DNA of 64,000 nt from Tretioscincus oriximinensis (GCA_022410635.1 JAJVDF010000166.1:1-64000), one strand, 5' to 3'; numbered from the stretch's first letter, positions 33,571 through 44,619 are shown. Notes: generated from the sequence alone by a model not told the origin. Program-made: numbers and translations.

Positions 33571-34884
33571 TCATCTTTCAAGGCTGAAGAGACCCAGACG
33601 GTGCAGCCTGACTTCATGAGGGAGGTACTCCCTACCCTTGATCATTCTTGTTGCTCTTTTCTGCAACTTCTCTTGTTCCATAATATCTCTCTTGAGATGT
33701 GGTGACCAGAACTGAACACAGTATTCCAAATGTGGCCTCACCACAGATTTATAAAGAGGCAAAACAACATTCGCCAACTTGTTTTCGATTCCTTCCCAAT
33801 TTTTCCCCAACATGGAATTTGCCTTTTTTGCTGCTGCTGCACACTGGGTTGATATCTTCATTGAATTGTCCACCAACACCCCAAGATGCTCGGTCACAGA
33901 AAGCTTGGTTCTCATCACTTGATAGGAGTAATTGGGGTTCTTTGTCCCAATGTACATAACTTTGCACTTGCTGAAATTGAAGTGCATTTGCCACTTTGAT
34001 GCCCACTCATCCAATTTCAATAAATCACTGTGAAGCGCCTTACATTTTCACCTTTCACTACCCTGAACAGTTTAGTGCCATCACAAACTTGGCTACTTCA
34101 TTGTTTGTCTCGGCATCCAGATTGTTTATGAACATATTGAAAAGCAAAGATCCCAGTACGGAGCCCTGTGGTTCTCTACTTCTTACCTCTTTCCACTCAG
34201 AGAACTATCCATTTATTACTACTCTCTGTTTTCTATATTTTAGCCAGTTTCCAATCCAGGACAAAGTCTGTCCTCTTATACCATGAGTGTGGAGCTTTTT
34301 TATAAGCCTTTGATGAGGGACTTTATCAAAAGCCTTCTGAAAATCTAGATAGACAATGTCAACTGGATCCCCTTTATCTACATGTTTGTTAACACCCTCA
34401 AAGAATTCTAGCATGATTTACCTTTGCAGAAACCATGCTGAGTTTCATTCAGCAATGCTTGAGTCTCCATGTATTTAGTAATGTTGTCCTTAAATATGGT
34501 TTCCAACAGATGTTTAAACTGACGAGTCTATAATTTCGGGATCATCCCGTGATCCTTTTTTGAAGATTGGTGTTATGTTACTACCCTCCAATCTACTGGC
34601 ACTGTGCCTAATCTTAAGTAAAGATTAAATATTTTGGTTAGAAGTTCAGCAATTTCACTTTTGAGTTCCTTAAGAATTCTTGGATGCATGTCATCTGGCC
34701 CTGGGGATTTATTGATGTTCAGCTTATTAAGGCTAGCAAAGACCTCCTCCCTTGTTATTTCTATCCAGCTTAATTCCTCTGGTGTTCTTCCTGAGAAGAC
34801 TAAATCTGTTGCGGATAAATACCTTTTGTCTTCTTCAGTGAAAACTGAAGAAATAAATTCATTTAACCTCTCTGCAATCTCCAC
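33571..34884 (-). pseudogene. CR1 ORF2 reverse transcriptase domain (active site corrupted)
   Basis: RT blocks in order are NKSPGPDDMHPRILKEL (about 34,725-34,675), VDIVYLDFQKAFDKVPHQRL (about 34,360-34,300, motif A intact), PQGSVLGSLLFNMFIN (about 34,170) and, after more breaks, EWASKWQMHFNFSKCKVMYIG and EHLGVLVDNSMK. At the FADDTK box (about 34,073-34,090) the strand reads KF, then a two-base loss, then DGTKL-like codons out of frame. The active-site Asp pair is therefore damaged, as in the copy at 1511-1524. ORF continuity is lost at four or more points between 34,884 and 33,571. Confidence 0.85.
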
Positions 34885-35014
34885 ATCCTCCTTGATTATG
34901 CCCTTTTGTCCATTGCTATCTAGTGGTCTGACTACTTTCCTGGTAGGATTCTTATTTCTGATGTATTTGAAAAAGTCCTTATTATATCTTTTAATATTCT
35001 TTGCAATGTGCTCC

Positions 35015-35860
35015 TCAAAGTTTTACTTCGCGTCCCTGACTACCACCTTGCATTTGGTTTCTCACACTTTGTGCTCCCTTCCACTTTTTAAATGAGTTTC
35101 TCTTCATTCTAATGATTTCCCTTACTGCTGTGGTAAGCCATACAGGTGTCCTTTTGGACTTGGCAGATCCCTTTCTTTTCTTGGGAATGCATTTTATTTG
35201 CACTTCCAATATTGTATTTGCAAACAGTTTCCATGCTTTTTTAAGGGACTGGACTTTTCTCACTTTCCCTTTTAGTTCTCTTTTTACCATTTTCCTCATT
35301 TTGGGAAGATTTCCTCTGTGAAAGTTGGTTTCTGTGTTAGAATTGCTTGACGATTTTCTATCCACATTCAGGTTGAAAGTTATTGTATTGTGGTCACTGT
35401 TTCCTATGGGATCAGTTACAGTCACATCTTGTATCAGGTCCTGATTACTTAGGACTAAAACCAGGATTCCCTTTCCCCTGGTTGGTTCTAAAACCACCTG
35501 CTCTAGGAAGCAATCAGTTAGCATGTTTAAGAATTTTATTTCTTTTTCATGAGTTGAACAGGAGTTTGCCCAATCAATGTGTGGATAGTTGAAATCTCCC
35601 ATAATTACTACACTTTCCTTTTTGGAAACTTCAATGATCACATGTTCCAAATGTGGATCACTTTCAGGTGTTTGGTTAGGTGGCCAGTAGCATACTCCCA
35701 ATATTACAATTGTTTTCTAACCTGATAATGTTATCCACTGTGCCTCTGTGGGTGGATTTGTTTTACCTGGAAATTCAAATTCATATGATTCAATCTCTTC
35801 TTTAACATACAAGGCTACACCACCACCAGGTCTCCCTTTCCTATCTTTTCTGTATAGTTT
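35015..35860 (-). pseudogene. CR1 ORF2 endonuclease domain
   Basis: The N-terminal part of ORF2 has RKGRPGGGVALYVKEEIESY (about 35,845-35,787) and, after a frame break near 35,715, GVCYWPPNQTPES, VVIMGDFNYPHIDW (about 35,615), LEPTRGKGILVLVLSN and IGNSDHNTITF (about 35,405). The SDH near the end is the catalytic His motif of APE-type endonucleases. The 228-codon frame 35,701-35,015 also covers the linker to RT, with a basic stretch (KSKRTPVWLTTAVREIIR). The ATG at 35,701 is internal. Confidence 0.85.
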
Positions 35861-35877
35861 GTAATATTAAGCACCAG

Positions 35878-36711
35878 CTATCTGGTTCCATCTCGGTTCA
35901 AGTGCAACCCATCCCTTTTGTACAGATATGGCCTGTCCCAAAATGTCCCCCAGTTCCTGACAAATCTAAAACCATCCTCACAATACCACAGCCTCATCCA
36001 TGCATTGAAGCTTCTAATCTCTGCCTGTCTAGCTGGTCCTGCATATGAAACAGGTAGCATTTCAGAAAATGCTACCTTGGAGGTCCTGGATTTCAATCTT
36101 GATACCTAGCAAACTAAATTTGGCTTCCAGGACTGCCTGCTTGGCTCTCCCAATGTCTTTTGTATGAACATGTACCACAGCACCTGGCTCCACCCTGGCA
36201 ATGTCTATCTAGATGTAGCGTGATGCCCGCAACCTTAGCACCCATCAGCACGCCCATCACACACACCCCTCTCTATATGCCTAACAATCGAATCTCCCAC
36301 TACACGAAGTCCCCCTCCCAGCACCCGTGGAGGACTATCCCTGGTGCAAGAGGATACTGGCTCATCGTCCAAGGAAGGGGTCCCCACTGGGAGAAGCTGT
36401 CCCTCTTCCTCGGTCTGATGTCCTCTCTACCTGAGACCCCCATTCTCCAAGGCAGCTGGAGGGCTGCAATCCCGTGAGTGGGATGCTTCTGCTGTATCCC
36501 TGGAGGTTTGCTGAAGCCTATTTCTGTCTCTCTAGTTCTCCAGGTTGGCTACCTTAGCCTCAAGGGAAGAAACACGTTCCCTGAGAGCCAGGATCTCCTT
36601 GCACCAAACACACATCCATGAATTCTCACCAGCAGATAGATAGTCATCCATCTGACACTCAATGCAAAACATTGGGAAGCCCCCTTCCCTCTGCTGGCTC
36701 TCTACCTTCAT
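35878..36711 (-). pseudogene. CR1 ORF1: zinc-finger-like, coiled coil and esterase
   Basis: ORF1 starts at the ATG at 36,711. Residues 1-40 have two CxxC pairs (FCIECQ and MCVWCK), a PHD/RING-like arrangement. Next comes a short heptad coiled coil (ILALRERVSSLEAKVANL), probably for oligomerisation. The second half is an SGNH esterase-like domain: GGLRVVGDSIVRHIERG (about 36,312-36,262, GDS block) and DGLHLNRDGTR (about 35,910-35,878, terminal block with Asp and His). Between them the VHVHTKDIG stretch occupies the place of the GTND block but lacks its Asn-Asp. Two in-frame stops (36,532-36,534 and about 36,427-36,429) and a frameshift near 36,240 break it. ORF1 proteins bind element RNA; the esterase role is unclear. 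Confidence 0.8.
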
Positions 36712-37079
36712 TCCTAATATGTTTTTATTTTACTTTTATTACTATTGAAATTCTCTTCTGTTTCAAGAATAACTTGATCCTTTAGATATGGTTACTACCT
36801 AAGATATTTTTAGTAAAACTATTAAAATTGTTCCTTTAGTATATGTTATGAAGTGAATTTTCTTATGGTATATTAAAATATTTAGGTTTTTTTATTATTT
36901 AAAAAAGCCCTCTATCTATTGGATATAATTAAAGTTGTATTTTTAAAAAATAAATAACAAAACTAGTATTTTTATTCTTATTTTTTAGTATTTTTTATAC
37001 TGTTTATATCTCGCACTCAATTTTAACAACAAAATTTCAGAGCTTACCCACAGCAGAGCTGTTGTACTTTATTGGCACG

Positions 37080-37332
37080 TGGTTTGCTAAAAATCCCCAC
37101 ACTCCAAGCTCTCTCTCCTGGCGATTTTCTCCCCCTTTTTCTTGGGCTTGGAAAAGGATATGACTAAGCTTTTTAGCTAGCTTCTCACTCTGACTCACCA
37201 GCAAGCTCCTCCCCACTTCAGGGGCTTTGTTTTTGCAGGAAAAAAACTGCTTTTTAAACTGCTAAAAATTCCCAAACTCCAAGCTCTCTCCTGGCGATTT
37301 TCTCCCCCTTTTCCTTGGGCTGGAAAGAGGAT
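37080..37332 (-). repeat. Tandem duplication in CR1 5' leader
   Basis: A block containing CTCCTGGCGATTTTCTCCCC occurs at about 37,085-37,150 and again at about 37,262-37,325, with a period of about 177 bases. On the minus strand it lies upstream of ORF1. Tandem 5'UTR units often carry LINE promoters; that function here is inference. Confidence 0.75.
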
Positions 37333-37409
37333 GTGAATTAGAAGAGAAAAATAACAAGTCATCTATGGCAAACCATTTGTCATTGCCCATATTCTTCTAA
37401 AATAAAAAC

Positions 37410-37535
37410 ATTAAGAACATAAGAGGAGCCCTGCTGAATTGGGCTAGAGCCCATCTAGTCCAGCAGTCTGTCTCACACAGTGGCCCGCCAATTGCAACTG
37501 GGCAGTCTGGAACAGTCTGGATAGGAAAGCACGTC
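37410..37535 (-). mobile_element. CR1 3'UTR fragment
   Basis: A short tail copy in minus orientation. It matches the 33-kb 3'UTR around AGAGCCCATCTAGTCCAGC and GGCAGTCTGGA. It lies just 80 bases beyond the 5' leader of the long CR1. Confidence 0.8.
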
Positions 37536-37559
37536 TCAAGACTATATTGCAATTCTACT

Positions 37560-38850
37560 TTAAAAGTGTTAACGTCTGAGATGCCCAGTGCATTTTTGTC
37601 ATTCAGACATATAAAATTGCTTTTGCACAGCTGTTTCCAGCAACTAAAGCTTTCATTTTGCTTTATTTACAAAAGATTTCAATCATTTATCTTCAACTGC
37701 CAATTGGACCCTCTGGTAGACACTTTGAAACCACGTAGATTTGAATTAATTGTCTTAGAAAAGCAAATTATGTTCCGGCATTAGTTATAGTAAGTAACAA
37801 GTGATAACATTTTTACTTAGTAAACCAGATGTGAAGTTAATGATATATTTAAAGTATTTGTTTTGTTAAATGTAATGGATGTTAAAGTGCAAAAGGGCCA
37901 AGGAATCCCACTTGAATTCTCATAACCGATTGCTATGATTTCTGTTTAAGTAAATAATACGGTATTGAGACAGATTTGTTTAATTAATTTCATTAATTTA
38001 ACAGCCAACACTAATTTTCTACTGTGGTTTGAAGAACAAAAGTTTTTATTTCTCTATCTGAAAAAGGTATTTTTTTTATCTCTCTATCTCTAAGGTATTT
38101 TCTTTCGCACCAACTGTGCTCTGAGAATTTAGTCTATTTCCCAACAAATAAGAATACAAGCATGCTGTGATTTACAAGCAAGGTTTCTTCAGACAATACA
38201 GCAGTCAGTTGGCTGAATTTCATACCAATCAACACAACTCTTTAGCTTAAAATGGACAGCAGGAAACAAACATTAACTTGCTTCACTGGCATTAGTTTTT
38301 CAAGACTCGTTTTTTCTCTCGTTTACCAGAATATGTCTAAATGATTACATTTGTTGGATAAATGTGTTTTTGTATAAGTCTAATTTAAACTTGTGCACAT
38401 GATCTATGTCACTTGATAGGTGGAAAACAAAGCATGGGTGACTTCCAATTTGCTCTGAAAAATTAGTTGGAAAATGTTTGCAACTATTACCCTTCAGAGA
38501 AAAGGGAATATGTAGACACAGTATAAATCCAGGCTTCCTCTGTTTCCTGTGTGGGGTAAAAAGAATGAAGGAAGAACAATGGATAAAACTACTGAACTAG
38601 AACCTAGGGAACACAGCTTTTTCTTTTAAATGCCACACAGTGCCACCATATTCCCCCATATAGCAGATCTCTAGATGTTTTCCTTTTCCCTTGGGTACTG
38701 TTTGAATTGTCCCCACAGATCTGGTTAGCAGATTAACACTTCTGACCCACAAAGGTGTGCATTTAACCTGAAAGATGGTGGCACTCACAGCCTGAAATGC
38801 TACCACAGCCGAGCTCCTCAAATTTTCTTGTTATTTTACATAATGTGTGG
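37560..38850. other. Unassigned AT-rich stretch
   Basis: No gene or named repeat seen. ATCTCTCTATC is repeated at about 38,050-38,095. Confidence 0.5.
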
Positions 38851-38869
38851 GTTATTATAGTGTTAGTTT

Positions 38870-39580
38870 TGGTAAGTGTGTTCCTTGGCTTGTGGGGTCA
38901 TATTGGGTATGCCCCCGTTATAAATATTGTTAATAAATAGGCACAAAATAATTGGTTCTTTTATATAATGTTGATGTGGATAATGTATGGTTGATAAGAT
39001 ATTAGGGTCGAGTATACCATATAGGCTGCTACCACTTCTCTTGGGAAGAAATATAATCAGAGTGCTATGCATATGAATGAGCCACCTTTATTCTGGTCAT
39101 ATAAATAAAGATTCCAAGTTTGAACACAAGCTCTCTTTATTATAACAAAATAACCAATAGGGGAACACAATTTCAAACTATTAACATATACAAAATAACA
39201 GAACTGGTTAAGGTAGTTGACTGAACACTTTAATCTCTCCCAGGCTATTTCACCACCACTAGCCTAATTAAAGCTCCTGTCCAGATCCACCAACCAAGCC
39301 TCACACCCCCAGGCATAATCAGTATCTCTCAGTTAGTATGAAGATGTATAAATTAAGTATGATTCATGCAGACATTTAACCTGCTTCTTAAACACACAAC
39401 AGTTTCTGTCAGAGAACAGATACCCACAACTTTCTAACTCCAAGTGCTAGCTAAACTCCCCCTCTCTAAAATCCTCTCAGCTCCTACCCCCCAGCCTTCT
39501 GAACCCTGGATAGATTCTTTAAATGAACAGTGTCCCATGTCAAAAAGGTTTCATTACACAGTCAACTTTTGGGGCTGGAC
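38870..39580 (-). mobile_element. LTR-like segment, reverse orientation
   Basis: Read on the minus strand, a GAGGGGGAG-containing start leads through AT-rich sequence to AATAAAGAGAGC and GAATAAAGGTGGCTCATTC (polyadenylation-like signals). GAGAAGTGGTAGCAGCCTA follows at about 39,040-39,020. The last two blocks parallel CTCATTCTGAT and GAAGCGGTGGCATCCTA at 13,200-13,280. That block lies where a primer-binding site would be expected after an LTR. No internal genes or second LTR are visible. Confidence 0.4.
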
Positions 39581-39669
39581 TTGCATAATCAGTAACTGCC
39601 AGAAAAGCAGTCTACAGCATTTGCTCTCCATGTGGGTGGCATTGCCAAAGCTGCAGCACATCTCCTGCT

Positions 39670-39860
39670 CATAAGAACATAAGAAGAGCCATGCTGAATC
39701 AGACCAGAGGCCCACCAATTGCACCCAAGCATTCTGAATATGCACCTGTTCTCGATTCCCTGCAAATGATATTTCAGGAATACTGCCTGTTGCGCCACCC
39801 CAGAGGCAACATCCATTAATCCATCCTAGTAGCTATTTATACCCTTGGTGTCCATAAACA
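39670..39860 (-). mobile_element. CR1 3'UTR fragment
   Basis: Begins at TAAGAACATAAGAAGAGCC and carries AGAGGCCCACCAATTGCACC and CCTAGTAGCTATTTATACCC, all shared with the long CR1. Internal sequence is shortened relative to the other copies. Confidence 0.85.
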
Positions 39861-40239
39861 TCCCAAAGACACTTCAGCTCCCCACAGATTCCACAGGAAC
39901 TGCTGGTGTGGCAAGGAGGCAACCACAAGAAAGCTGCTGCCTCCTAGTGGAGGGTAACTTTGCCCACTGATAGGCACCATCCTCTCCCATGCCATGTATA
40001 CCCATGGGACCAACCAGCACTCTCTCTTCCATCCAGCTCCAACTGACAACATTCTGCATCCTAATTATGCCATCTGTCTGGACTGCTGTGCCATGCATTG
40101 TCAGGGGGAGCTGGGTAGAGGAAAAGGGGACACACAGCAGGAGAGAAGATGATGGCAAAATGCCATGTGTTGTTGGATGGAGATGGATGGAGGAGATGGT
40201 TGAGAAAAGTAGGGTTCAAACACCAAATACACCATATTA

Positions 40240-41460
40240 AAAAAAATAATGGGAATATGCAAATATTAGTAACTGATATGGAATCCAGTGGAAAATGGAT
40301 TCATTTGATAAATGAATTGATCACTAGATTCTATAAGCAATGTAGCCAAACATTTAAAAAGTGACTTTAGACAAATTTGGGAACTGCCTGTAATGCTATG
40401 AAGAAAAAAAAAGTGTTTGGGAATTATATGTTAAAATGGCTCCTCTTCTTCCCCCATGCAAAAATAACTCACAGCGGTAGTTTTTTCATAAAGCAGGAGT
40501 TTTTAAAAAACAAAAACAAATAGTTATTCTTTTATTTTCTGTTTAAAATGCTTAAACTCAGCTTAATGTCAGAATCAATATTTATGCTTCTTTATCTTCC
40601 CCCACCCCTTGAACTGTAACCAACAGGCGTACAACAGTTTGCTACTTAATGAGTTATAAATGGTCTAATTAACTGTCCGTTTGCAGTTGTCTTCACACTT
40701 CAGTGATGAGGTGTTTATTTAGAGCTATATATTTTACAATTCCACTAATAACTCATTTAGGATTTATTAAAATACCATATAAACACTTTTTTATTATTAT
40801 TGAATGGAAAAAAACTTTAGAAGCACAAATACTTCTTCAGGATGTAAAAAGGAAAGAGAAGATGTAGGAACTATTGAATGTAATGGCAGAGTCAACATAC
40901 TACTTGTATTTACAGACAAACGAAATTATAGAGGCTACTGCAGAATGCTCTACAAAAAGATAAGTACATAATTTGACAGTACTAGTTGAGCTACATTTGT
41001 CATTTTAAATGTCAATACCAAAATTAATCTGCATGTGTTACTTATAACCCAAAAAATGGATAAACCAGAGTATAATCATGCTTTTAGTCCTGGCTTTAAT
41101 ATTAGATGTTCTTATATTAACTTTTATCCATTACTACATAAATGATAGCAGTTGTGGTTTGTAAGATATGCTAATCCTTGAAAGTAAGATTAATGGCATG
41201 GAGATATTGACACGGTTTCTTGGTATTGATATGAAAGTAGTGCTCATTTCTATCCTAATATATCTCCTATGTTTATTCTCAGTCATTCCTTACATATCCC
41301 AGTATATGTTAGGGTACCCTGACATAGGGATAATTGTATATAAGTGTTCTGCCTATTATGTATACACATGTATAAATGTCTTGTATATAGTTATGTGCTC
41401 TGAGTCTATATTCCCATTAGACCTTTAAAATTTCTAATTGAAATTACAGGTTACAGGCCC
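40240..41460. other. Unassigned AT-rich stretch
   Basis: No feature recognised; short open frames only. Confidence 0.5.
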
Positions 41461-41534
41461 CATTGCACAGAAGCAAGTGCTGACATCTGTCCCAGGGCAG
41501 AAAGGGGTGAAGGAGGAAGTGAGGTGGCAGCAGT

Positions 41535-41890
41535 GGCCCAGCAGTGGTCCAGGCAATGGTGGCTGGACTGGTGGTTGAGGAGGAAGTAGTGCCAGCAGAG
41601 CTGCCTCACCTTCCTCTTTTGCCACTCTCCACCCGTAGTGGCAGCAGAGCGAGTTGGCTCTGCCAGCACCACTACTTCTCAACCGCCTACCCAGCCACCA
41701 CTGCCTCATCGCTAGGCACCAACAGCACCACTGCCTTGCCTTCCTCCTTCGCCCTCTCCACCCACAGCGGCTGGAGAGCAAGTTGGCTCTACCAGCACTG
41801 CCACCTCCTCAGCCACCCAGTCAGCTGCCGCCACCTTGCCTCACTCCTTCTCTACCTCCTCCCTCTTTGGCCGGCAGCAGCATTGACAAA
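41535..41890. repeat. GC-rich minisatellite with inverted unit
   Basis: A unit containing GAGYRAGTTGGCTCTRCCAGC occurs twice in direct orientation about 129 bases apart (near 41,621 and 41,751). A related block at 41,547-41,608 is in the opposite orientation. The segment is rich in CCACC and CAGC runs, which give Ala/Ser/Pro/Leu-rich frames in several phases on both strands. These overlapping frames argue for a repeat, not a gene. Confidence 0.7.
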
Positions 41891-41894
41891 TAAA

Positions 41895-41990
41895 TAAATG
41901 CCCTCCCTCCTTCCATCCCTCCTTTCTTCCCTTCCCTTCTTTCTCTCCATCTTTCCACCCACCCACCCTTCCCTCCCTCCCTCCTTTCTA
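41895..41990 (+). repeat. Polypyrimidine tract
   Basis: Dominated by CCCTTCC, CTTTC and CCACC units; almost purine-free for about 95 bases. Confidence 0.9.
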
Positions 41991-42019
41991 CTCAGTTCTG
42001 GGTGGGAGACACCTGACAC

Positions 42020-42235
42020 ACACACATTGTGGCTCCACCAAGCCAGAGGGCCTTGCAACGTGATGACCAGTGTAGAGCACCCTCCTCTATGACTCAAAGT
42101 CATGTTCATCTTCCAAACCCTCCCCTTAAGAGGGCCCTCACCAAATATGGGATAGCTTGGGGATACATGCCCAACATGGCTAGTAGCTATCTCCGTTGGC
42201 CAGCCAAGATTTGCACTTGCCACACTGAGTCATGA
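42020..42235 (-). mobile_element. Second fragment of the Ngaro-type element family
   Basis: Aligns in the same orientation with 16,660-16,870. Paired blocks include GACTCAAAGTCATGTTC against GACTCGAAGTCACATTC, ATGGCTAGTAGCTATC against TCGGCTAGTAGCCATC, and TTGCACTTGCCAC against GTGCGCACCCGCCAC. Homology stops near 42,235. There the 16.9-kb copy enters hydrolase coding sequence and this copy continues into different, GC-richer DNA (42,240-42,470). The change may mark an internal junction of the element's terminal repeats. Confidence 0.7.
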
Positions 42236-42239
42236 CAGA

Positions 42240-42470
42240 AAGAGGGTAAGGGAGTATCTCCTGTCGCTCACTGTCAAACAGTAGCATGGAAGGGTCACTG
42301 CAGCACTAAATACCAATGCTGCAAGCTCCTTTCCCGGACATGCTATAACTCGACAACACTTCTCCGGGCCTTGTGGACCCAGAGGAGACTCAAACACAGG
42401 AGGCAATCGACTGGCCAGAATTCTGCGCTGCCAATTCCCGCCAGCCCAAGTGCTCAGTAAATCTTTTATT
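42240..42470. other. GC-richer segment adjoining the Ngaro fragment
   Basis: No open frame of note. It contains CCGGGCCTTGTGGACCCAG and ends around AGTAAATCTTTTATTAG, which resembles a terminal repeat end. It may be the other half of a split repeat but has no match that I can see in the main element. Confidence 0.35.
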
Positions 42471-42479
42471 AGTTGGTGT

Positions 42480-43980
42480 GGCTAAATTCTGAATAACCAT
42501 ACAATATATTGAACTGTCAAGAACAGCAGAACCTAAAAACATAGAATGTTGATAGTCAGGGCTCCTCCAGATGTGCTGTTTAAATCCAAGATTTATTTTA
42601 AATCCAGACTAACCCAATTGCCCACCAATCCTTACCAATATGCATGTCTTGCCTCAAATTTCAATTGGAGTACGCTTGCCTTGCCTCAAATTTTGGCTGA
42701 ATTCTTGCCTATTCCTACCTGTTTCCATATACGCACACCATCACACCTTATTTTTCTTGGGCAAAAGAAAAACCTGCTTCAATAGCAGCTCGTAACTACT
42801 GTCAGGAAAACCCAGGGCAACAGGGCTTTTCAGCAAATGGATTGCAGACATTGTGCGAGCAAGTGAAGAGGATTCATATTGATGTAATTACCATAGCTGT
42901 AGAAATAACTCATCGGGATGGGACCTTACTTGGTTCATTGAATGAGCATCAGTTGGGTAATGCATTTGATTGAAGAAAGTGGTGGAAGCAATGAAGGTAT
43001 AATGACAAATTTTGTGGGTCTTTGGGGGCATTTTCGTTGCTGATTCATCTGATGTCCATTCTATGTACTGTTTGAGTTCTTTGTTATGTGTTGCACAAAA
43101 TGCCATGCCAGCATTCTTTTTTCTCCTAGCAAAATTATGCTAAAATACTTAAAAAGGAATAATAAATAAAAATAATAATAATAAAAAAATATCAATCATA
43201 ATAATGTAAATAGTAAATTTGTTTATGAATGAAATTACATTGTATGGACAGCCTTGAATTAAAGTATTGAAGTTAAAGCTAAGCTTTCACATTTGAAATG
43301 TTTCTTCCAGTAGCCCTTCCTGTTACACTACCAAACTTCCTGTTATACTATTGGAGAGAATTGTGTGCCTAAACAGCCTAAAACCCCAATCTAGGCTTCC
43401 CTGTTCTCTGCAGAATATGAAAGATTAGCCACTAACGCCTCCTGAATTTACTACTGGCCTTTGAGGAAAAGACTAACACACTTCACAAATTTTCTGACTG
43501 GATAAGATGGAAGAGAGAATCACGTTGTTGTGTGGGAATCTTTGTAAAAGAAAATTGAGTGTAATTGCAGAATACGATATTTGCATTACAGATAACATTT
43601 TTTTCTGTTGGCAAGGAAAGCAAGAATTGCTTTCACAAGTTAGCAGATGGATGAACTGGAACAAGTTGGCTTTTATTATTCCATTTCACGGCAATGTTAC
43701 ACAATTACAGAGTATTCAAGAAGCTAATTAAACCGAAGCAAATATCATGGTTACAGAATGAAAAGTCTTCATTGTCTGCATAGGTTTTTATGAAAATAGG
43801 ATATTAACTGAAAACTACAGACATAATTCCACTCTTTTCTCATATGTACACAACATATTCAGTATCTTGTATTAGTGGCAGAATTTCTTGTGACCTTGAA
43901 ATTGCACTCACTGCATCAGATCAAGGATCCATCCAACCAGTGTCTAGTGGAAAGTTAAAAGCAAACCTAGAAAGGTTATA
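42480..43980. other. Unassigned stretch
   Basis: No gene is supported. Near 43,314-43,352 the phrase CTTCCTGTTA is repeated within 30 bases. A 72-codon minus frame at 42,888-43,106 has no recognisable motif. Confidence 0.45.
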
Positions 43981-43984
43981 ACTC

Positions 43985-44300
43985 TGGGTGCATCCACATA
44001 TCAGCCTCAAAGCTGGGTGGGAGCACTCCAGAGGCAGCTCTGCTACATCACAGCTCATCCACGCTATTTATGCAGAAAAGGCACTACTACCAAGAGTGGG
44101 GAAACTGTGATCCAATGGCAGAGCTAAGCAAACATCACACTATCACAGCTGTTCTGTTGCCTAAGAACTTCCATGTCTCTGGCTGAGAACTGCCCATGAA
44201 CTCTCATGAGACCAGCAGCAAAGCAGCCAATCAGGGAGATGGTGCATGGGAGAGACACCACCACCACAAGGACGTCCCTCCCATTCCCATGGCGACTAGC
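43985..44300 (-). repeat. Dispersed repeat family X, copy 2
   Basis: Reverse-complement partner of 27,480-27,700. This copy is longer, with an extra segment between GCTGCTGGTCTCATGAGA and CTCTGCCATTGGATCACAG. Its edge reads GGGTGCATCCACATATCAG. Non-coding; probably a DNA-transposon derivative. Confidence 0.7.
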
Positions 44301-44619
44301 ATATAGATGACAGGCTATTATTCCAAAATATGCAGTTGCCCAGAATAAGGCTCAGTGGGGATAGGAGCAAAGGTTCAAAATACGATCATGTGATTAATCA
44401 ATAAACTGGTCTGTGCTCCAATCAAACAAATCAATTGTGGTGGAATGACAAATCAAGCACATGATTTCTGTACATGCACATCCTCGTAGACAACGTTATG
44501 TAGTCAACATTTTTTGGGGTGGTCTATTTATGTATCAAGCATTTGATTAGGATTAACGTAAGTAGTTATTTTATAAGATACAGCCTTTCGGATCTCCAGG
44601 CACCTAGTGCAAAGACTCT

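Larger units (their letters stand above)
33085..37332 (-). mobile_element. Near full-length CR1 LINE
   Basis: On the minus strand the element has a duplicated 5' leader (37,332-37,080), ORF1 (36,711 to about 35,878), ORF2 with endonuclease and RT (about 35,860-33,292), and a 3'UTR (33,291-33,085) that ends near TTATGTTCTTA. This 4.2-kb span covers all parts of a CR1 element. Five other fragments of its 3' end occur in the window (11.0, 37.4, 39.7, 48.8 and 55.9 kb), so the family was active here repeatedly. Frameshifts and stops in both ORFs show it is now inactive. Confidence 0.9.

Noticed and set aside
41434..41897. Long frames on both strands, Ala/Leu/Ser/Pro-rich
   Set aside because: They lie in the GC-rich minisatellite and foldback; several phases are open at once.
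42888..43106. 72-codon minus frame as a small gene
   Set aside because: No recognisable domain, no splice or promoter context, and a length expected by chance in this window.
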